A stretch of 64,000 nucleotides of DNA from Hofstenia miamia (GCA_004352715.1 SCFE01000070.1:1859249-1923248); one strand, 5' to 3'; positions 1 to 11,765 are shown, counted from the first letter of the stretch. The notes: generated from the letters alone by a model not told the origin. Numbers and translations: made by a program.

Positions 1-197
1 AACTAAAGAGGAAACATCATACTGCTCTGTCACCTACACAGTGATAGTAAATACTCAATTATTTGATTAACGTAACTAGTTAATAATAGAGGATGGTCTG
101 ATGGTTCAACAACTTGATAACACCTCACCCGCAATTTACCGAGCACTCATTATCAGTAATCAGACACGGCGTAATAAGCTAGGTGGAGGATGTTACA
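1..197 (+). repeat. LTR fragment, lineage I (3' end of LTR)
   Basis: The segment ends in the lineage I LTR terminus GGAGGATGTTACA and is the reverse complement, with small differences, of the partial LTR at 25183-25383. It is cut by the window edge. No PBS follows it, so it looks like the end of a solo or 3' LTR in plus sense. Confidence 0.8.
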
Positions 198-744
198 TTA
201 TGTCAACAAAACCTCAAGTCTCACTTTTGGTGATGACTAAGCCTAAGTCTTAAGTCACATCTCAAAATTTATTTCATAGTTTTTTTTTGTTATTGATGTA
301 AAGAGATTCAAAAATAGCCACTAAGAAATCTTTGTTTTGAGACAATATTTTTGAGAAAAGATTTACTAATATAAAATGTCAAAATGCTATTAATAGAGAC
401 ATCAATGTATATCATTATACATATATGAAAAATTTCTAATTTCAACTTGTAAGCCCTGGTACTTGCATAGAAATTTCGAAATTTCATCCTTGTTTTGCTG
501 CATGAGGCATACTTTTTCTAAAAAAATATATTCATTTGATCATTTTGAAGTATTCAAGATTTTGGGATTACCTGGGACTTTCAATGACTATTATATTGAT
601 TATAACATTGTCTTGAACTATAACATAAATGCAGAAATACTTTACTATAGTAATTATTCTAACAGGATTTATCTCAAAAAGGCCTCTTTTTCAGGTTATG
701 TAAGCAATCTGTGAATGGTACTGATGTTGTGTTGGCATTAATTA
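198..744. other. AT-rich non-coding stretch
   Basis: I see no gene here. The only open frames are short and low-complexity, with no recognisable motif. It may be host DNA between two LTR pieces. Confidence 0.5.
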
Positions 745-1275
745 TTTCATACATGTATAGATTGATAGTCAGACTAGGCAAGAATCGAAAAACTCCTAAC
801 CGTAACATAAGTGCTGTTTCATGACTGGCACAAGGACCCTTCAAATCAATCCCGTGATGGAATCCAGCCACTACTCAACACAACTTGCCTAGCTGCACAT
901 TTTATTAAATAATCAAACCAGATAATAGAAGAATGAAAATAAAATAAACTCTGAAGAATTTATTGTTCATCAAATTTCTGGTTAGTTCAAAGCTATTTAT
1001 AAAAATTTTCCAAAAGTACCTGCTGATTTTGAATTTTAAATAATTTGTCTGCCAATATGGCTGTTCCTTCATAACTGTAATTTTGCTCAATGTAATTTTT
1101 CAAATGTTACTTGATCGGCTAACAAGTTTTTCTTAATTTGAACAATATTATAGCTTGGTTGCATTGTACAAAGTAACTAAGATAATTAACTAAATTATAC
1201 AATCAATTCTAATTATTATTAATCATTCGACGTTATTCCTCGCTTACAGCTTGGTTGCTTTTGGATGATGCTACA
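745..1275 (-). repeat. LTR fragment, lineage I (U3 side, minus sense)
   Basis: It aligns along its length with 24070-24568, the distal half of a complete lineage I LTR, and ends in GATGATGCTACA, the other LTR terminus in antisense. The remaining half of the LTR is absent, so this is a truncated copy. Confidence 0.8.
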
Positions 1276-1792
1276 TTAATTTCCTTATTATTGGGAAACC
1301 ACTAAAGGATCAGAAAGCATAAAAATTATTGGAGTCACACTTGCTCACAAGACTAATTAGTGACTAAAAAAGGGAAAGATATAGCTAACTTATCTCTATC
1401 TTACTCTGGTGCAGATTCTACACTCATTAGTTGTTGTGATACTTATGGGGCTAATTTAGCTTGCATACTCTTTTCTACTTCCAATATTATACATGAAATT
1501 GTTATTTAACTAATTGGGGTACTATGTTATTTTTGTTATAATATATTGTTGACAAATGTGAAAACTCCTATCATGTTTTGTAAATGAATAATTTTCCTAT
1601 CTGTAAAAAATGCAATACATTTCTATTGGCTAGTCAAACTATTTATTCGCCTCAAATCACAAGATAAAATCATTATTTTCTTCTCTGCAAATTTGTTTCC
1701 TTTAACAATGTCTGTTGAAACATTAACATCTGGGTCAATTGGTAGTCTGTTTGACAAGTTATATACAACTTCACCACCATCCAGCTATAACC
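1276..1792. other. AT-rich stretch before gap, nothing recognised
   Basis: No ORF, repeat or RNA gene is evident. It runs into the N block at 1793. Confidence 0.4.
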
Positions 1793-2792
1793 NNNNNNNN
1801 NNNNNNNNNNNNNNNNNNNNNNNNNNNNNNNNNNNNNNNNNNNNNNNNNNNNNNNNNNNNNNNNNNNNNNNNNNNNNNNNNNNNNNNNNNNNNNNNNNNN
1901 NNNNNNNNNNNNNNNNNNNNNNNNNNNNNNNNNNNNNNNNNNNNNNNNNNNNNNNNNNNNNNNNNNNNNNNNNNNNNNNNNNNNNNNNNNNNNNNNNNNN
2001 NNNNNNNNNNNNNNNNNNNNNNNNNNNNNNNNNNNNNNNNNNNNNNNNNNNNNNNNNNNNNNNNNNNNNNNNNNNNNNNNNNNNNNNNNNNNNNNNNNNN
2101 NNNNNNNNNNNNNNNNNNNNNNNNNNNNNNNNNNNNNNNNNNNNNNNNNNNNNNNNNNNNNNNNNNNNNNNNNNNNNNNNNNNNNNNNNNNNNNNNNNNN
2201 NNNNNNNNNNNNNNNNNNNNNNNNNNNNNNNNNNNNNNNNNNNNNNNNNNNNNNNNNNNNNNNNNNNNNNNNNNNNNNNNNNNNNNNNNNNNNNNNNNNN
2301 NNNNNNNNNNNNNNNNNNNNNNNNNNNNNNNNNNNNNNNNNNNNNNNNNNNNNNNNNNNNNNNNNNNNNNNNNNNNNNNNNNNNNNNNNNNNNNNNNNNN
2401 NNNNNNNNNNNNNNNNNNNNNNNNNNNNNNNNNNNNNNNNNNNNNNNNNNNNNNNNNNNNNNNNNNNNNNNNNNNNNNNNNNNNNNNNNNNNNNNNNNNN
2501 NNNNNNNNNNNNNNNNNNNNNNNNNNNNNNNNNNNNNNNNNNNNNNNNNNNNNNNNNNNNNNNNNNNNNNNNNNNNNNNNNNNNNNNNNNNNNNNNNNNN
2601 NNNNNNNNNNNNNNNNNNNNNNNNNNNNNNNNNNNNNNNNNNNNNNNNNNNNNNNNNNNNNNNNNNNNNNNNNNNNNNNNNNNNNNNNNNNNNNNNNNNN
2701 NNNNNNNNNNNNNNNNNNNNNNNNNNNNNNNNNNNNNNNNNNNNNNNNNNNNNNNNNNNNNNNNNNNNNNNNNNNNNNNNNNNNNNNNNNNN
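1793..2792. other. assembly gap (1000 N)
   Basis: Exactly 1000 N's, so the size is a placeholder. The 5' part of element A's LTR presumably lies in it. Confidence 0.95.
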
Positions 2793-3186
2793 CCCCTTAA
2801 AAATTATATTAATATTGTTTTAGATCTAAATTAGTGACCTATAATCGACTGATATAATGACCTTACATGTAGTAATTGTAAATGTAGGTTAGGAAGTTGT
2901 TCAATAAGTATTTATTTAGCTCTGAGAAGGGCACTCAAGCATCAAATGGAACAGTGAAACTGGATGTGGAGATCTGCTTTGGGCAGGTGCCCAACAGAAG
3001 ATCATTATAGAGATTACCACATGGCTTTGTCACCTAAACAGTGAGCAGTTAATTCTAGGTTACATAAGTTAACAGAAGAAACTAGTCAAGCAGTAACAAC
3101 AAGTAAATACTTACCCACAATAACACAGCTAACATTATACAGTAACAGTAGATAAACAGTGATAATGCCTGGTAGAGGATATTACA
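2793..3186 (+). repeat. 5' LTR of element A (3' part)
   Basis: It matches the distal part of the complete solo LTR at 35483-36578 and ends in GGATATTACA, directly followed by a tRNA primer-binding site. The beginning of the LTR is lost in the preceding gap. Confidence 0.85.
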
Positions 3187-3203
3187 TGGCGACCATGACA
3201 GCC
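3187..3203 (+). promoter_or_regulatory. Primer-binding site of element A
   Basis: TGGCGACCATGACAGCC starts immediately after the LTR terminus TTACA. Starting with TGG, the complement of tRNA 3' CCA, is the usual mark of a minus-strand primer site. The same start, TGGCGACC, occurs in element E. The cognate tRNA is not determined. Confidence 0.8.
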
Positions 3204-3414
3204 AATAACAGCAAATCTAAAGAAGAAACATTCAGTTAAATTACCCACAAGATGACAACAAAAGCTACAAGTGAAAGCACAAAAGCAGCAAATTGTTACA
3301 TGATCTAACAATCAGTAATAGAAAGAGAGATACCCCAAACCAAACAAAAGCACTTCACTGGGATCCTGGAATCGCGACCTAGAGATGGGAAAGCCACTAC
3401 AAACCAGAAGAAAA

Positions 3415-4999
3415 ATGACAAAAGGAAAAAAAGGAAGCATGAAGAAAACTGCAGTCAAGGCAGTAACCCCCAGAGCAATACAATCATTGCCATATTTTGG
3501 CAAGAACTCAGCAATGGATACAGAATTGCAGTCCCTCAGTTCACCCCCAGACACAAACCCATTGGATATAAGGATCATGTTAAGGAAGAACTCTTAAGAC
3601 AACAAGGTGAACAATTGACTGAGAAAGTCGAAGAAATGGAATGACAAAATGAAATGATACTGAGTGAGATCAGAGTGAATATGGAAATGTGGCTAGAGGA
3701 ACAAAATCAACTATTTCTAAACGAAATTAAAACCCTTACCCACCAACTATCAGAGTCCAATAAAAGGTTTCTAGAACAAAACCAGCAATGGTAAGAAAAA
3801 AATCAAGAGCTGGAGAGAACAAACAGACAATTAATCGAGGATAACAACCTACAGGCGGGAGAACTAGAACAGTTGAAAAATAAATTGAGATTGCTTCAAC
3901 TAATGGAAGAGGACAACAGAAACAACATGCAAACTCATGAAATCGAATTCCATTCCAGAAAGGAGAGCAAGTTACAGGCACCACACATACCGACCAGCAA
4001 AGAGGTAACATATGAAGAATCAGACAAAGACTCTGACTTCAAAAAACAGAAAATTATAAGCGAAATTACAAAAGCAGTGACCATGCAACTGCAAGAGGAG
4101 GATATGATAACAAATCACAAGAAACCGAAATATGAGAGTTCAATTCTACCAAAGTCAACAGCCAGCAACATGATACTGTGTAAGGCAACACTACCCAAAT
4201 TCAATGGAAGGGTAGATGGCTACAATCCCACATTTGCTGAGTGGTTGCAAATGTTTGAACTGACAATGGCAGAACAAAAAGTGAGCCAACAGGCAGCAGC
4301 TGCAAGACTCCTATTATATCTAACAGGAGCAGCATCCCAACACTACTTGCTTCTGGATGCAGAAACAAGGAGAAATTATCAATTACTAATCAGAGACTTC
4401 ATCAATTACTATGAGAACAATTTCAAAAATCAGTACTGAATCATTTTGAATGCAACAAAAATGAAGAAAACCAACGACATCCGAAACTACATGAAACAAG
4501 TCAAACAACTACTAATGCTCAGTTCAAGCGGAAACAGTTATTTGAAGTACGACTTGTTCTCACACATCTGCAAGGGGATGCCCAAAAGCATCAGAACTCA
4601 GTTCGAAATTAAATGTGACGTCAATGATAAATTGGAAAGGATGATTAGGAAAGCTTTCAACATACAAGCAACTATTGAAAACAATGCCCGAATATATGAG
4701 AAAGCTGCATGACATAGAGACAGACCAACTTGGAGAAGCAACCTCAAGCCACAACCTATACTGAAGCAAAACAAGAAAAAATAATAAAGGTGAAAGGAAA
4801 GGATGGTAAGATGAGGAAAGTAAAAGAGAAAGATGTCAAATGCTACGGTTGTGGACAGAAAGGACATAAAAAACCAGATTGCCCAAAACAAATAAATGTA
4901 ATTAGAGACGAAAAAGCCTACTATGACGAAGAGGATGTATTACAGATGGAAGACGAAATCGATGAAGCATCACCAACCAACAAGGAGTCAGAAAACTAA
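3415..4999 (+). pseudogene. gag: gag of element A (degenerate)
   Basis: Gag would form the intracellular particle. The region starts with a very basic stretch (MTKGKKGSMKK), followed by a long Gln/Glu/Asn/Leu-rich coiled coil (about 3640-3910). The capsid-like core (about 4180-4700) has the lineage I signature LPKFNGRVDGYNPTF, and a CCHC zinc knuckle CYGCGQKGHKKPDC lies at about 4840-4885. Several in-frame stops and at least one frameshift break it: a TGA after FKNQY near 4437, a TGA near 4710, and a TAA in the coiled coil near 3793. At most of these places the D1 or E paralogue has a sense codon, so they are point decay. Protease follows in the -1 frame. Confidence 0.85.
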
Positions 5000-5034
5000 G
5001 CAGAGCGCCGACTCATGACAACAGTGCATCAATA

Positions 5035-5580
5035 ATGATCCTAACAAACCTTGACATGATGAATACAATAACAATAGCCATTAACGAAGTGATGACAAAA
5101 GTGACAATCAATACTGGAGCAGCAACATCTATAATTACTGATGAATGCAGTACAAAATTGGGATTCAAACAAGAAGATATGAAGAGTTGTAATAAGAGAT
5201 TAATTAACGCTTCAGGGGATTATATTGATACAAAAGGAATGATAAACATTGCACAAATGAGAATTGCAAACACAACGTTCAAACAACCTCTAGTAGTAGT
5301 GGATACACATACCAATTCGCTCCTATATGAAGTTATATTGGGAAATGATTTTTTGACAAAAAATGGATGCGTCATTAACTATGCAAATAAAACCATAAAA
5401 GTAAAAGAAGAGGAGATGGAAATCAAAGAGGAACAGGAGAAGCAGAAAACAGTTACATTTCAACTGCAAGAAGACATCCACCTACAGCTGCATCAATGGA
5501 AAATGCACACAATCGAGACAGAAGATACTATAACAGCCGATATAATGCTATACAACAACAAAGGCATTAATACCAAATGA
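5035..5580 (+). pseudogene. pol: retropepsin-type protease of element A, catalytic Asp lost
   Basis: An aspartic protease normally cleaves Gag and Pol. The active-site loop reads INTGAATSIITDEC, with AAT (Asn) at 5110-5112 where D1 and C have DTG. This is expected to abolish catalysis. The ILGNDFL segment that follows is the typical second signature of these proteases. The frame is -1 relative to gag and open upstream of the first ATG, so no ATG is needed if a frameshift occurs. The same frame continues past the stop at 5578-5580 through decayed sequence to 5883, where its TGA overlaps the ATG of the RT frame. Confidence 0.8.
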
Positions 5581-5761
5581 ATTTCAATGCTGCCTAGTGT
5601 CTGCATGATAAAACATGGAAAAGTAAGGATACCAATTCGCAATACTACAAACCGGAATGTGAACATGAAAAGATAAGATTATATGGAAAATACATCAAAA
5701 CTAACATCAGACTCATCTGGAAGACAATTGAAGATGATGATGGAGCAAGTAATTTGCAGGG

Positions 5762-5873
5762 TCGACTCAAAGACTTGCAAAGGAAAGCGGATAGTACTCC
5801 ACATGGCCGACTCAAGGGCGAGTGGACGAACACCATCAAAGTCGTGAGTACTCCCAAAAGCTGACTCAAGAGC
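5762..5873 (+). repeat. three copies of a GACTCAAGGGC-like motif at the PR/RT junction
   Basis: Copies lie at 5762-5774, 5807-5819 and 5861-5873 with steps of 45 and 54, all in frame with protease, where they would encode DSK/DSR. The same motif is found in the integrase/ORF3 spacer of this element. Decayed counterparts occur in D1 at about 40809-40921. Confidence 0.6.
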
Positions 5874-5879
5874 ATTGGT

Positions 5880-6740
5880 ATGAAAGCAGAAGAAGAAGAC
5901 ACATACAAGATACCCGAAATAAACAATGAGGACTATCAACATCTAGAGAAATGGGAGATCATGGAAATAAGAACACTCCTAGAGAAACACGAATGTATAT
6001 TCAATTACAGAGAGATAAGTGCAGGTCAGGCAATAGGCGAGAAGCACAAAATCGTCACAACAACAGACAAACCAATCAAACTACCAGTTAGAAGGGTGCC
6101 TGAGCAGCTGAAAGAAGAATACAATTGTATACTGGGAATTCAGCAAGTGAGAGCCCATGCGCAGCACCAACTGTGTTCATGAAACAGGGAAACAAGTACT
6201 GTCTATGTATTGGTTTTCACAAGTTGAATGAGGTAACAAAAAAGGATTCATACCCCTTACTGTGGATAGAGGATATGCCCTACGAAGCTAGTAAACACAA
6301 ATATTTTACAACACTGGATCTATGCAAAGCCTACTGGCAGGTGAAGATGGAAGAAGACGACATTGAGAAGATGGCATTCATAACTCATGAATTTAGAGTG
6401 CAATCAGACAACAGTGGATTGGCCTGGCTGAAGAATTTCTTGGGAGACAAGTCCGGAATAGTATCTCAGTGGATTGAATACCTAAATGAATTCACATTTA
6501 CAATCAAACATAGAAAGGGCACACTACATAATAACGTGGACTTCTGGACATCGCTTCCAGAATACCAAAGAGACGCAGTGAAAACAGACGAGGAGAAGAA
6601 GCAATTTCAGTTCCTGCCACATACCAAGTATGAAGGACTACCAGAGATAAACGTGGACAAGAAAGGTCAAACAGTACTACAGATACTGATAAGAGAAGAG
6701 ATAACTGAACAGGAGATATGGACAAACAAAGGAATGACAT
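5880..6740 (+). pseudogene. pol: RT-RNase H of element A with internal deletion
   Basis: The N-terminal RT part (GQAIGEKHKI, LPVRRVPEQL, APTVF, LDLCKAYWQV) is recognisable in two overlapping frames. After AFITHEF near 6393 the sequence jumps directly to the RNase H tail (SDNSGLAWLKNF). The deletion therefore removes the RT palm with the YxDD active site and most of RNase H; element C has all of this. The ATG at 5880 overlaps the TGA of the upstream frame (ATGA). The element cannot encode a working RT. Confidence 0.85.
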
Positions 6741-8279
6741 AATCCTCAGTGAGATTATAAAGAAGATCAGGGAACCTTGGACTACACTATGTAAAATAAC
6801 AGCAGGATACTACAAATGGAAAATCAACACGAATGGACTACTATACGTTGAAGCCGGGAATAACCAAATTTTGATCCCCAACTACTTCAAGAGAGAATTA
6901 ATACAGAAGATAAATGAGAAGGGTCACTTAGGAATAACACAGATGGAGAAAACATTCAACTCACGATTCATAACAACAGCTATCAGGAAGGTCGTGGAAG
7001 ACATCATTAATAAGTGCACAACATGCCTCCTCAACAACAAACAGCACTTCCCAACACAACGAGCAGTGTTAGAAAAAATCATTGCAAATCAACCTAATGA
7101 AATAGTCCATATAGATCTTGAGATGTTATTGAAGGATGCAGAAGGCTATCAGTATTTACTAGTAATGGTAGATAACTTTACCAAATATGCAAGGATGGTC
7201 CTGATGCAAAACACCATGGTGGAAACCACAGCTGAGATAGTCTTAAAAGAGTGGATATTGAGATTGGGACAATGGAAACGATCATAACAGATAAAAGACC
7301 TCAGTTCAAAAGTGGACTCTTCCAAGAGATGGCAAAGCTATTGGAAATCGCAAGTGAACGGACAACCGCCTATCACCCTCAGGCCAACAGAGCAGTAGAG
7401 TGACTTAACTGAACATTGATCAAGCTAATCAGAGTAGCAACAACACGAATAGGAGGGAGCAGATGGAGAGAGGTTATCGAAATGATCAAGTATTATTACA
7501 ACACCTTGGTACATGCAATGACTGGAGTATTGCCATTCAAGGCAATGTTTGGAAGAGAGGTGGCAACCCCGCTTTTGATGCAGTACGCCAATTACAGTGG
7601 AAAATTGGACAATGCATACATACAACAATTAAAAATCCAGATCACAGGGATTCACAAAACAATGTGTCACAATATAAAAAAGTTGGCAGTGATACAGCAA
7701 TGCAATTACAATAAAAAAATCTATGGTCACACACACAAGGTAGGAGACAAAGCATACATGTTCACACTGATCAAACTCACAGACACAAACCAAGTCCGGA
7801 TTTGAAAACAGTATGGTCCAGCCCCCACACAACAACACAAACACTACTGAATAATGAATACATGCTAGACAACAATAGACTATTACATTTTCAAAACCTG
7901 ATGAGAGCAACAGCAGACATCAAAGAGATGAAGATAGATAACAACGCTGAATTCAAAATATGCCGAATTAATGGCAATGAAATTATATGTATGATTTAGA
8001 CAGCTTACATGAAGAAGAATTCGACAATGAGTATAGAACAGATATCAGAGACGATGATCCAAGCCAAAGAGGCTGCCCCAGAGGACAGTGAAAAATAAAC
8101 CTATATATGACCCTGAAACATGGGATATAAATTTACTAACTGCATTTAGGAAATTAGAAGAAAATGATGCACCCCCTGATGAACAAGAGAGTGTGCAGAA
8201 CCCAACAACTGGAGGAGCACTCAATAAGGAACAGGAGAAGGAGAGTGTGAAGACGTTCTCAAACCAGATGTTGAATTGA
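6718..8279 (+). pseudogene. pol: integrase of element A (degenerate)
   Basis: Integrase would insert the cDNA. The zinc-binding HHCC domain is present (GHLGITQMEKTFNSRF ... CTTC, about 6920-7030). The catalytic core shows the first Asp in VHIDLEML, the second in ITDKRPQFKS, and the Glu in ANRAVE near 7395. Frameshifts occur near 7270 and 7390, with TGA codons around the Glu. A C-terminal module (GDKAYMFT, NNEYMLDNNRLLHF) follows, then a tail containing YDPETWDINLL that is conserved in D1. Upstream RNase H overlaps slightly, and a motif-rich spacer separates it from ORF3. Confidence 0.85.
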
Positions 8280-8628
8280 GGGCAGAAGGGATGAGAACGA
8301 GCAACTGATGAACAGATGCCGTAGAGTGAGGAGGCGTCCTAGTAGTCCTCAAGGCTGATTCAAGGGCAGAGAGACCAACAGACAAAAAGCCTCTCCCACC
8401 AGGGATCTGCACCACTGATTCAAGGGCATGCAGAAAACTGGTGCGCAGCACAACTTTCCCTCCAAAGTCCACAATGCTGATTCAAGGGCGCCTCCAAAGT
8501 CCACAATGCTGATTCAAGGGCGTGAGACATGAGGAGTTCCAGGGGAAGGTGTAAGTGGTGGAAGAACCATGGAGATATGAAAGCAATTTATCTCATCTGG
8601 AACCACAGCTGTGAGCCAACTCAAGGGC
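8271..8628 (+). repeat. dispersed 13-nt motif array between integrase and ORF3
   Basis: CTGATTCAAGGGC occurs at 8355-8367, 8415-8427, 8477-8489 and 8509-8521, with a variant at 8271-8283 and a shorter match at 8615-8628 across the ORF3 start. Steps are mostly near 60 nt. The last two full copies are part of a 32-nt tandem duplication. The inverted copy (12029-12247) and D1 (35231-35453) keep the array. Confidence 0.75.
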
Positions 8629-10290
8629 AAATCAGTAGAAGATATTAGCACAGATTCACAGGTCTCAGACTGTGAACCAAGCACCAGTAGACAACCACTA
8701 AGGATGACTCAGCTACACACCTCCTCAGAAACAACTTCAGAAAGAACTGTAAGATCAAAAGAGAGAGAAAAACAAATGTTGAAGATTGATGGAGAAACCT
8801 TACACCTTTACTTTATGGGGACATTGAAGGTGCGTTATAATGCATTTACAAAGCTATCCCTGGAAACAAAAACTCACATTCAAAAAGTCGTGAGAATCAA
8901 AGGGAAGTATTTACCAATTGTGCTCAACACAAGTAAAAGACCAAAAGTAAACGTCATCATAAGTTACCCTCAAGAAATGAATGAAACATTAGAAAGGCCA
9001 TACATGCACAGTACAGTTCACGTTGTATTTGATGATGCATTTACATTGGATACAATGCAAGTGATAATGGCCTACAAAGAGAAAATTGCTGAAATACCAG
9101 AGATAAACATAGACGCAGAAATCTTCACGATTATACACATATTAAAACAAAAAGAATATACAAAGAACTTAGAAAAGAAAATAGATGACACAACAAGAAT
9201 GGCAAGAGTGCAAAATATCAGAGTGGTACTTATCACAATATCAATGCAAGAAGACATTCCCAAGCACCTAGAAGAGGCATGCCTGTCAGGCGAGAATATC
9301 TTCCCATGGGAGAGAACACTGAACACCACAACAATCCCAGAGTTAATATGGTTCAATCTGCAAATAGATTACTGGGCACAGATCTACAGAATTATGGTAG
9401 ACCCATGCATCACGATCAACTGCTACAGGCAGACGAAAACAATAGAATTAATGTCAGATATAGATTGAATAGAAAAGGCCAACACATTATTCATAAAATG
9501 TAGTCTGACGCAATGACAAGAACATTTACAACAAATACAAACAATTGGGAAGAACATGAAGTTGCAACAAAAGGTAGAGGAAGGTTGGCCAGAAATAAAA
9601 ATCGATGCACCATCAAGGAAGTTTCATAAATCAGTAGAAATGGCATTGACAGAGGTGAACAGAGCCTAAAAACTGAATACGAAAAAAGACTTCAAACAGT
9701 TACTATTCAAAGAAAAGAATGCACCTGAGATATGCTATAGAATGACGGTGTGGATACTAGCGATATTCACAACAAAAGATGTAGAAATAAAACTACTGAT
9801 CTCACGACACACTCACTACAAACTAGTGGAAGCAAACAAATATGAAATAGTGATAGCTCTGATAAACATGCAAACAAAGAATTGCCTACTAAAAGGTCAC
9901 ACTGGGAAACTAGAGTCAACAAATAGGTCAGAGAAGCCAGTGCAAATGATGGAAAAGATACTGAGCAGAACAATAATGAACGAAAACCCAATGGGAAAAA
10001 TATCAGTAATAAGCATCTTAAACAAAATGGGGATATGCCCTAGCAAAATCACGATATTCAACGAGCCCATGAGCAACTCCAAAATCAACCATGGCTAACA
10101 ACAAGGAAAATTATAAAAAGGAAACTCATAAGCACAGCTGAAATCATGAAAATGTTAACACAGAAAAACGTGCAGAGAACCCTCAATCGTGAAATGGAAT
10201 GCTATGAATGAGATAGTCTGTGGTGCACATTTACTAAGATCATTCGAAGCAAGGAGATGATGAAATGAGGGGGAATAATGGAACCATTAG
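8611..10290 (+). pseudogene. ORF3 of element A, N-terminal part (unknown function)
   Basis: I do not recognise a family. The first 285 codons are open from a GTG at 8611 that overlaps a TGA of the upstream frame (GTGA). Then come a TAG near 9467 and further stops. Conserved blocks shared with ORF3 of C, B and D1 are an ETLHxYF block near 8800, RPKVNVIISYPQEMNE near 8940, and GKISVISILNKMGICP near 9995. No signal peptide or membrane span is visible. The reading continues at 15194 after the LTR insertion. Confidence 0.75.
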
Positions 10291-10765
10291 TGTAGAATTG
10301 GTGGCTGGTAGGGAAACTTAACTAGAAACTTAATTGACTCCACAGGTTTAAATAGCGTTTTCAGTACAGCCACGATTCGGAGAAAAAGATTAACGTAGAT
10401 CTTATAACATAACTTATAGATGTAACATTGGTAATTCATCCAAGTAACAGAACTACTTATGTAACAACCAAGATGACCAATTCCTATGGCTTCCAGCCGA
10501 AGTGGAACGTCCAGAAGTAAAGTGCTTAACCTATTGACTGGTGCTACCCTATTTGTCTCACTTGCTTAATTTCTATCTCACTTCAAAAATACAAACTCTC
10601 ATTTTCATTGTTATCTCTCAGCTCACTATTAGATAATCTGTAATTGCCAGATATTCGTGCTAGCCCGCGGCATGGTATCATCACAGTGTTAGGTTTTATA
10701 AGTGCATCTACGTGTTGAAATACGAACGAGAGATTTATTATTTCCTTATACATAACCATATACAT
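10291..10765 (-). repeat. Lineage II LTR, left part
   Basis: It is near-identical to the LTR of element C at 61394-62030, apart from that copy's artefactual gap duplication. It is cut by the N block at 10766. Confidence 0.85.
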
Positions 10766-11765
10766 NNNNNNNNNNNNNNNNNNNNNNNNNNNNNNNNNNN
10801 NNNNNNNNNNNNNNNNNNNNNNNNNNNNNNNNNNNNNNNNNNNNNNNNNNNNNNNNNNNNNNNNNNNNNNNNNNNNNNNNNNNNNNNNNNNNNNNNNNNN
10901 NNNNNNNNNNNNNNNNNNNNNNNNNNNNNNNNNNNNNNNNNNNNNNNNNNNNNNNNNNNNNNNNNNNNNNNNNNNNNNNNNNNNNNNNNNNNNNNNNNNN
11001 NNNNNNNNNNNNNNNNNNNNNNNNNNNNNNNNNNNNNNNNNNNNNNNNNNNNNNNNNNNNNNNNNNNNNNNNNNNNNNNNNNNNNNNNNNNNNNNNNNNN
11101 NNNNNNNNNNNNNNNNNNNNNNNNNNNNNNNNNNNNNNNNNNNNNNNNNNNNNNNNNNNNNNNNNNNNNNNNNNNNNNNNNNNNNNNNNNNNNNNNNNNN
11201 NNNNNNNNNNNNNNNNNNNNNNNNNNNNNNNNNNNNNNNNNNNNNNNNNNNNNNNNNNNNNNNNNNNNNNNNNNNNNNNNNNNNNNNNNNNNNNNNNNNN
11301 NNNNNNNNNNNNNNNNNNNNNNNNNNNNNNNNNNNNNNNNNNNNNNNNNNNNNNNNNNNNNNNNNNNNNNNNNNNNNNNNNNNNNNNNNNNNNNNNNNNN
11401 NNNNNNNNNNNNNNNNNNNNNNNNNNNNNNNNNNNNNNNNNNNNNNNNNNNNNNNNNNNNNNNNNNNNNNNNNNNNNNNNNNNNNNNNNNNNNNNNNNNN
11501 NNNNNNNNNNNNNNNNNNNNNNNNNNNNNNNNNNNNNNNNNNNNNNNNNNNNNNNNNNNNNNNNNNNNNNNNNNNNNNNNNNNNNNNNNNNNNNNNNNNN
11601 NNNNNNNNNNNNNNNNNNNNNNNNNNNNNNNNNNNNNNNNNNNNNNNNNNNNNNNNNNNNNNNNNNNNNNNNNNNNNNNNNNNNNNNNNNNNNNNNNNNN
11701 NNNNNNNNNNNNNNNNNNNNNNNNNNNNNNNNNNNNNNNNNNNNNNNNNNNNNNNNNNNNNNNNN
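10766..11765. other. assembly gap (1000 N)
   Basis: Placeholder gap separating a lineage II LTR from an inverted lineage I fragment. Confidence 0.95.

Noticed and set aside
463-714. Small ORF in the AT-rich left flank as a host gene
   Set aside because: 83 codons of low-complexity residues, no motif, no conservation evidence.
3312-3578. Antisense ORFs overlapping gag/pol as real genes
   Set aside because: Shadows of decayed coding sequence on the other strand, without motifs.
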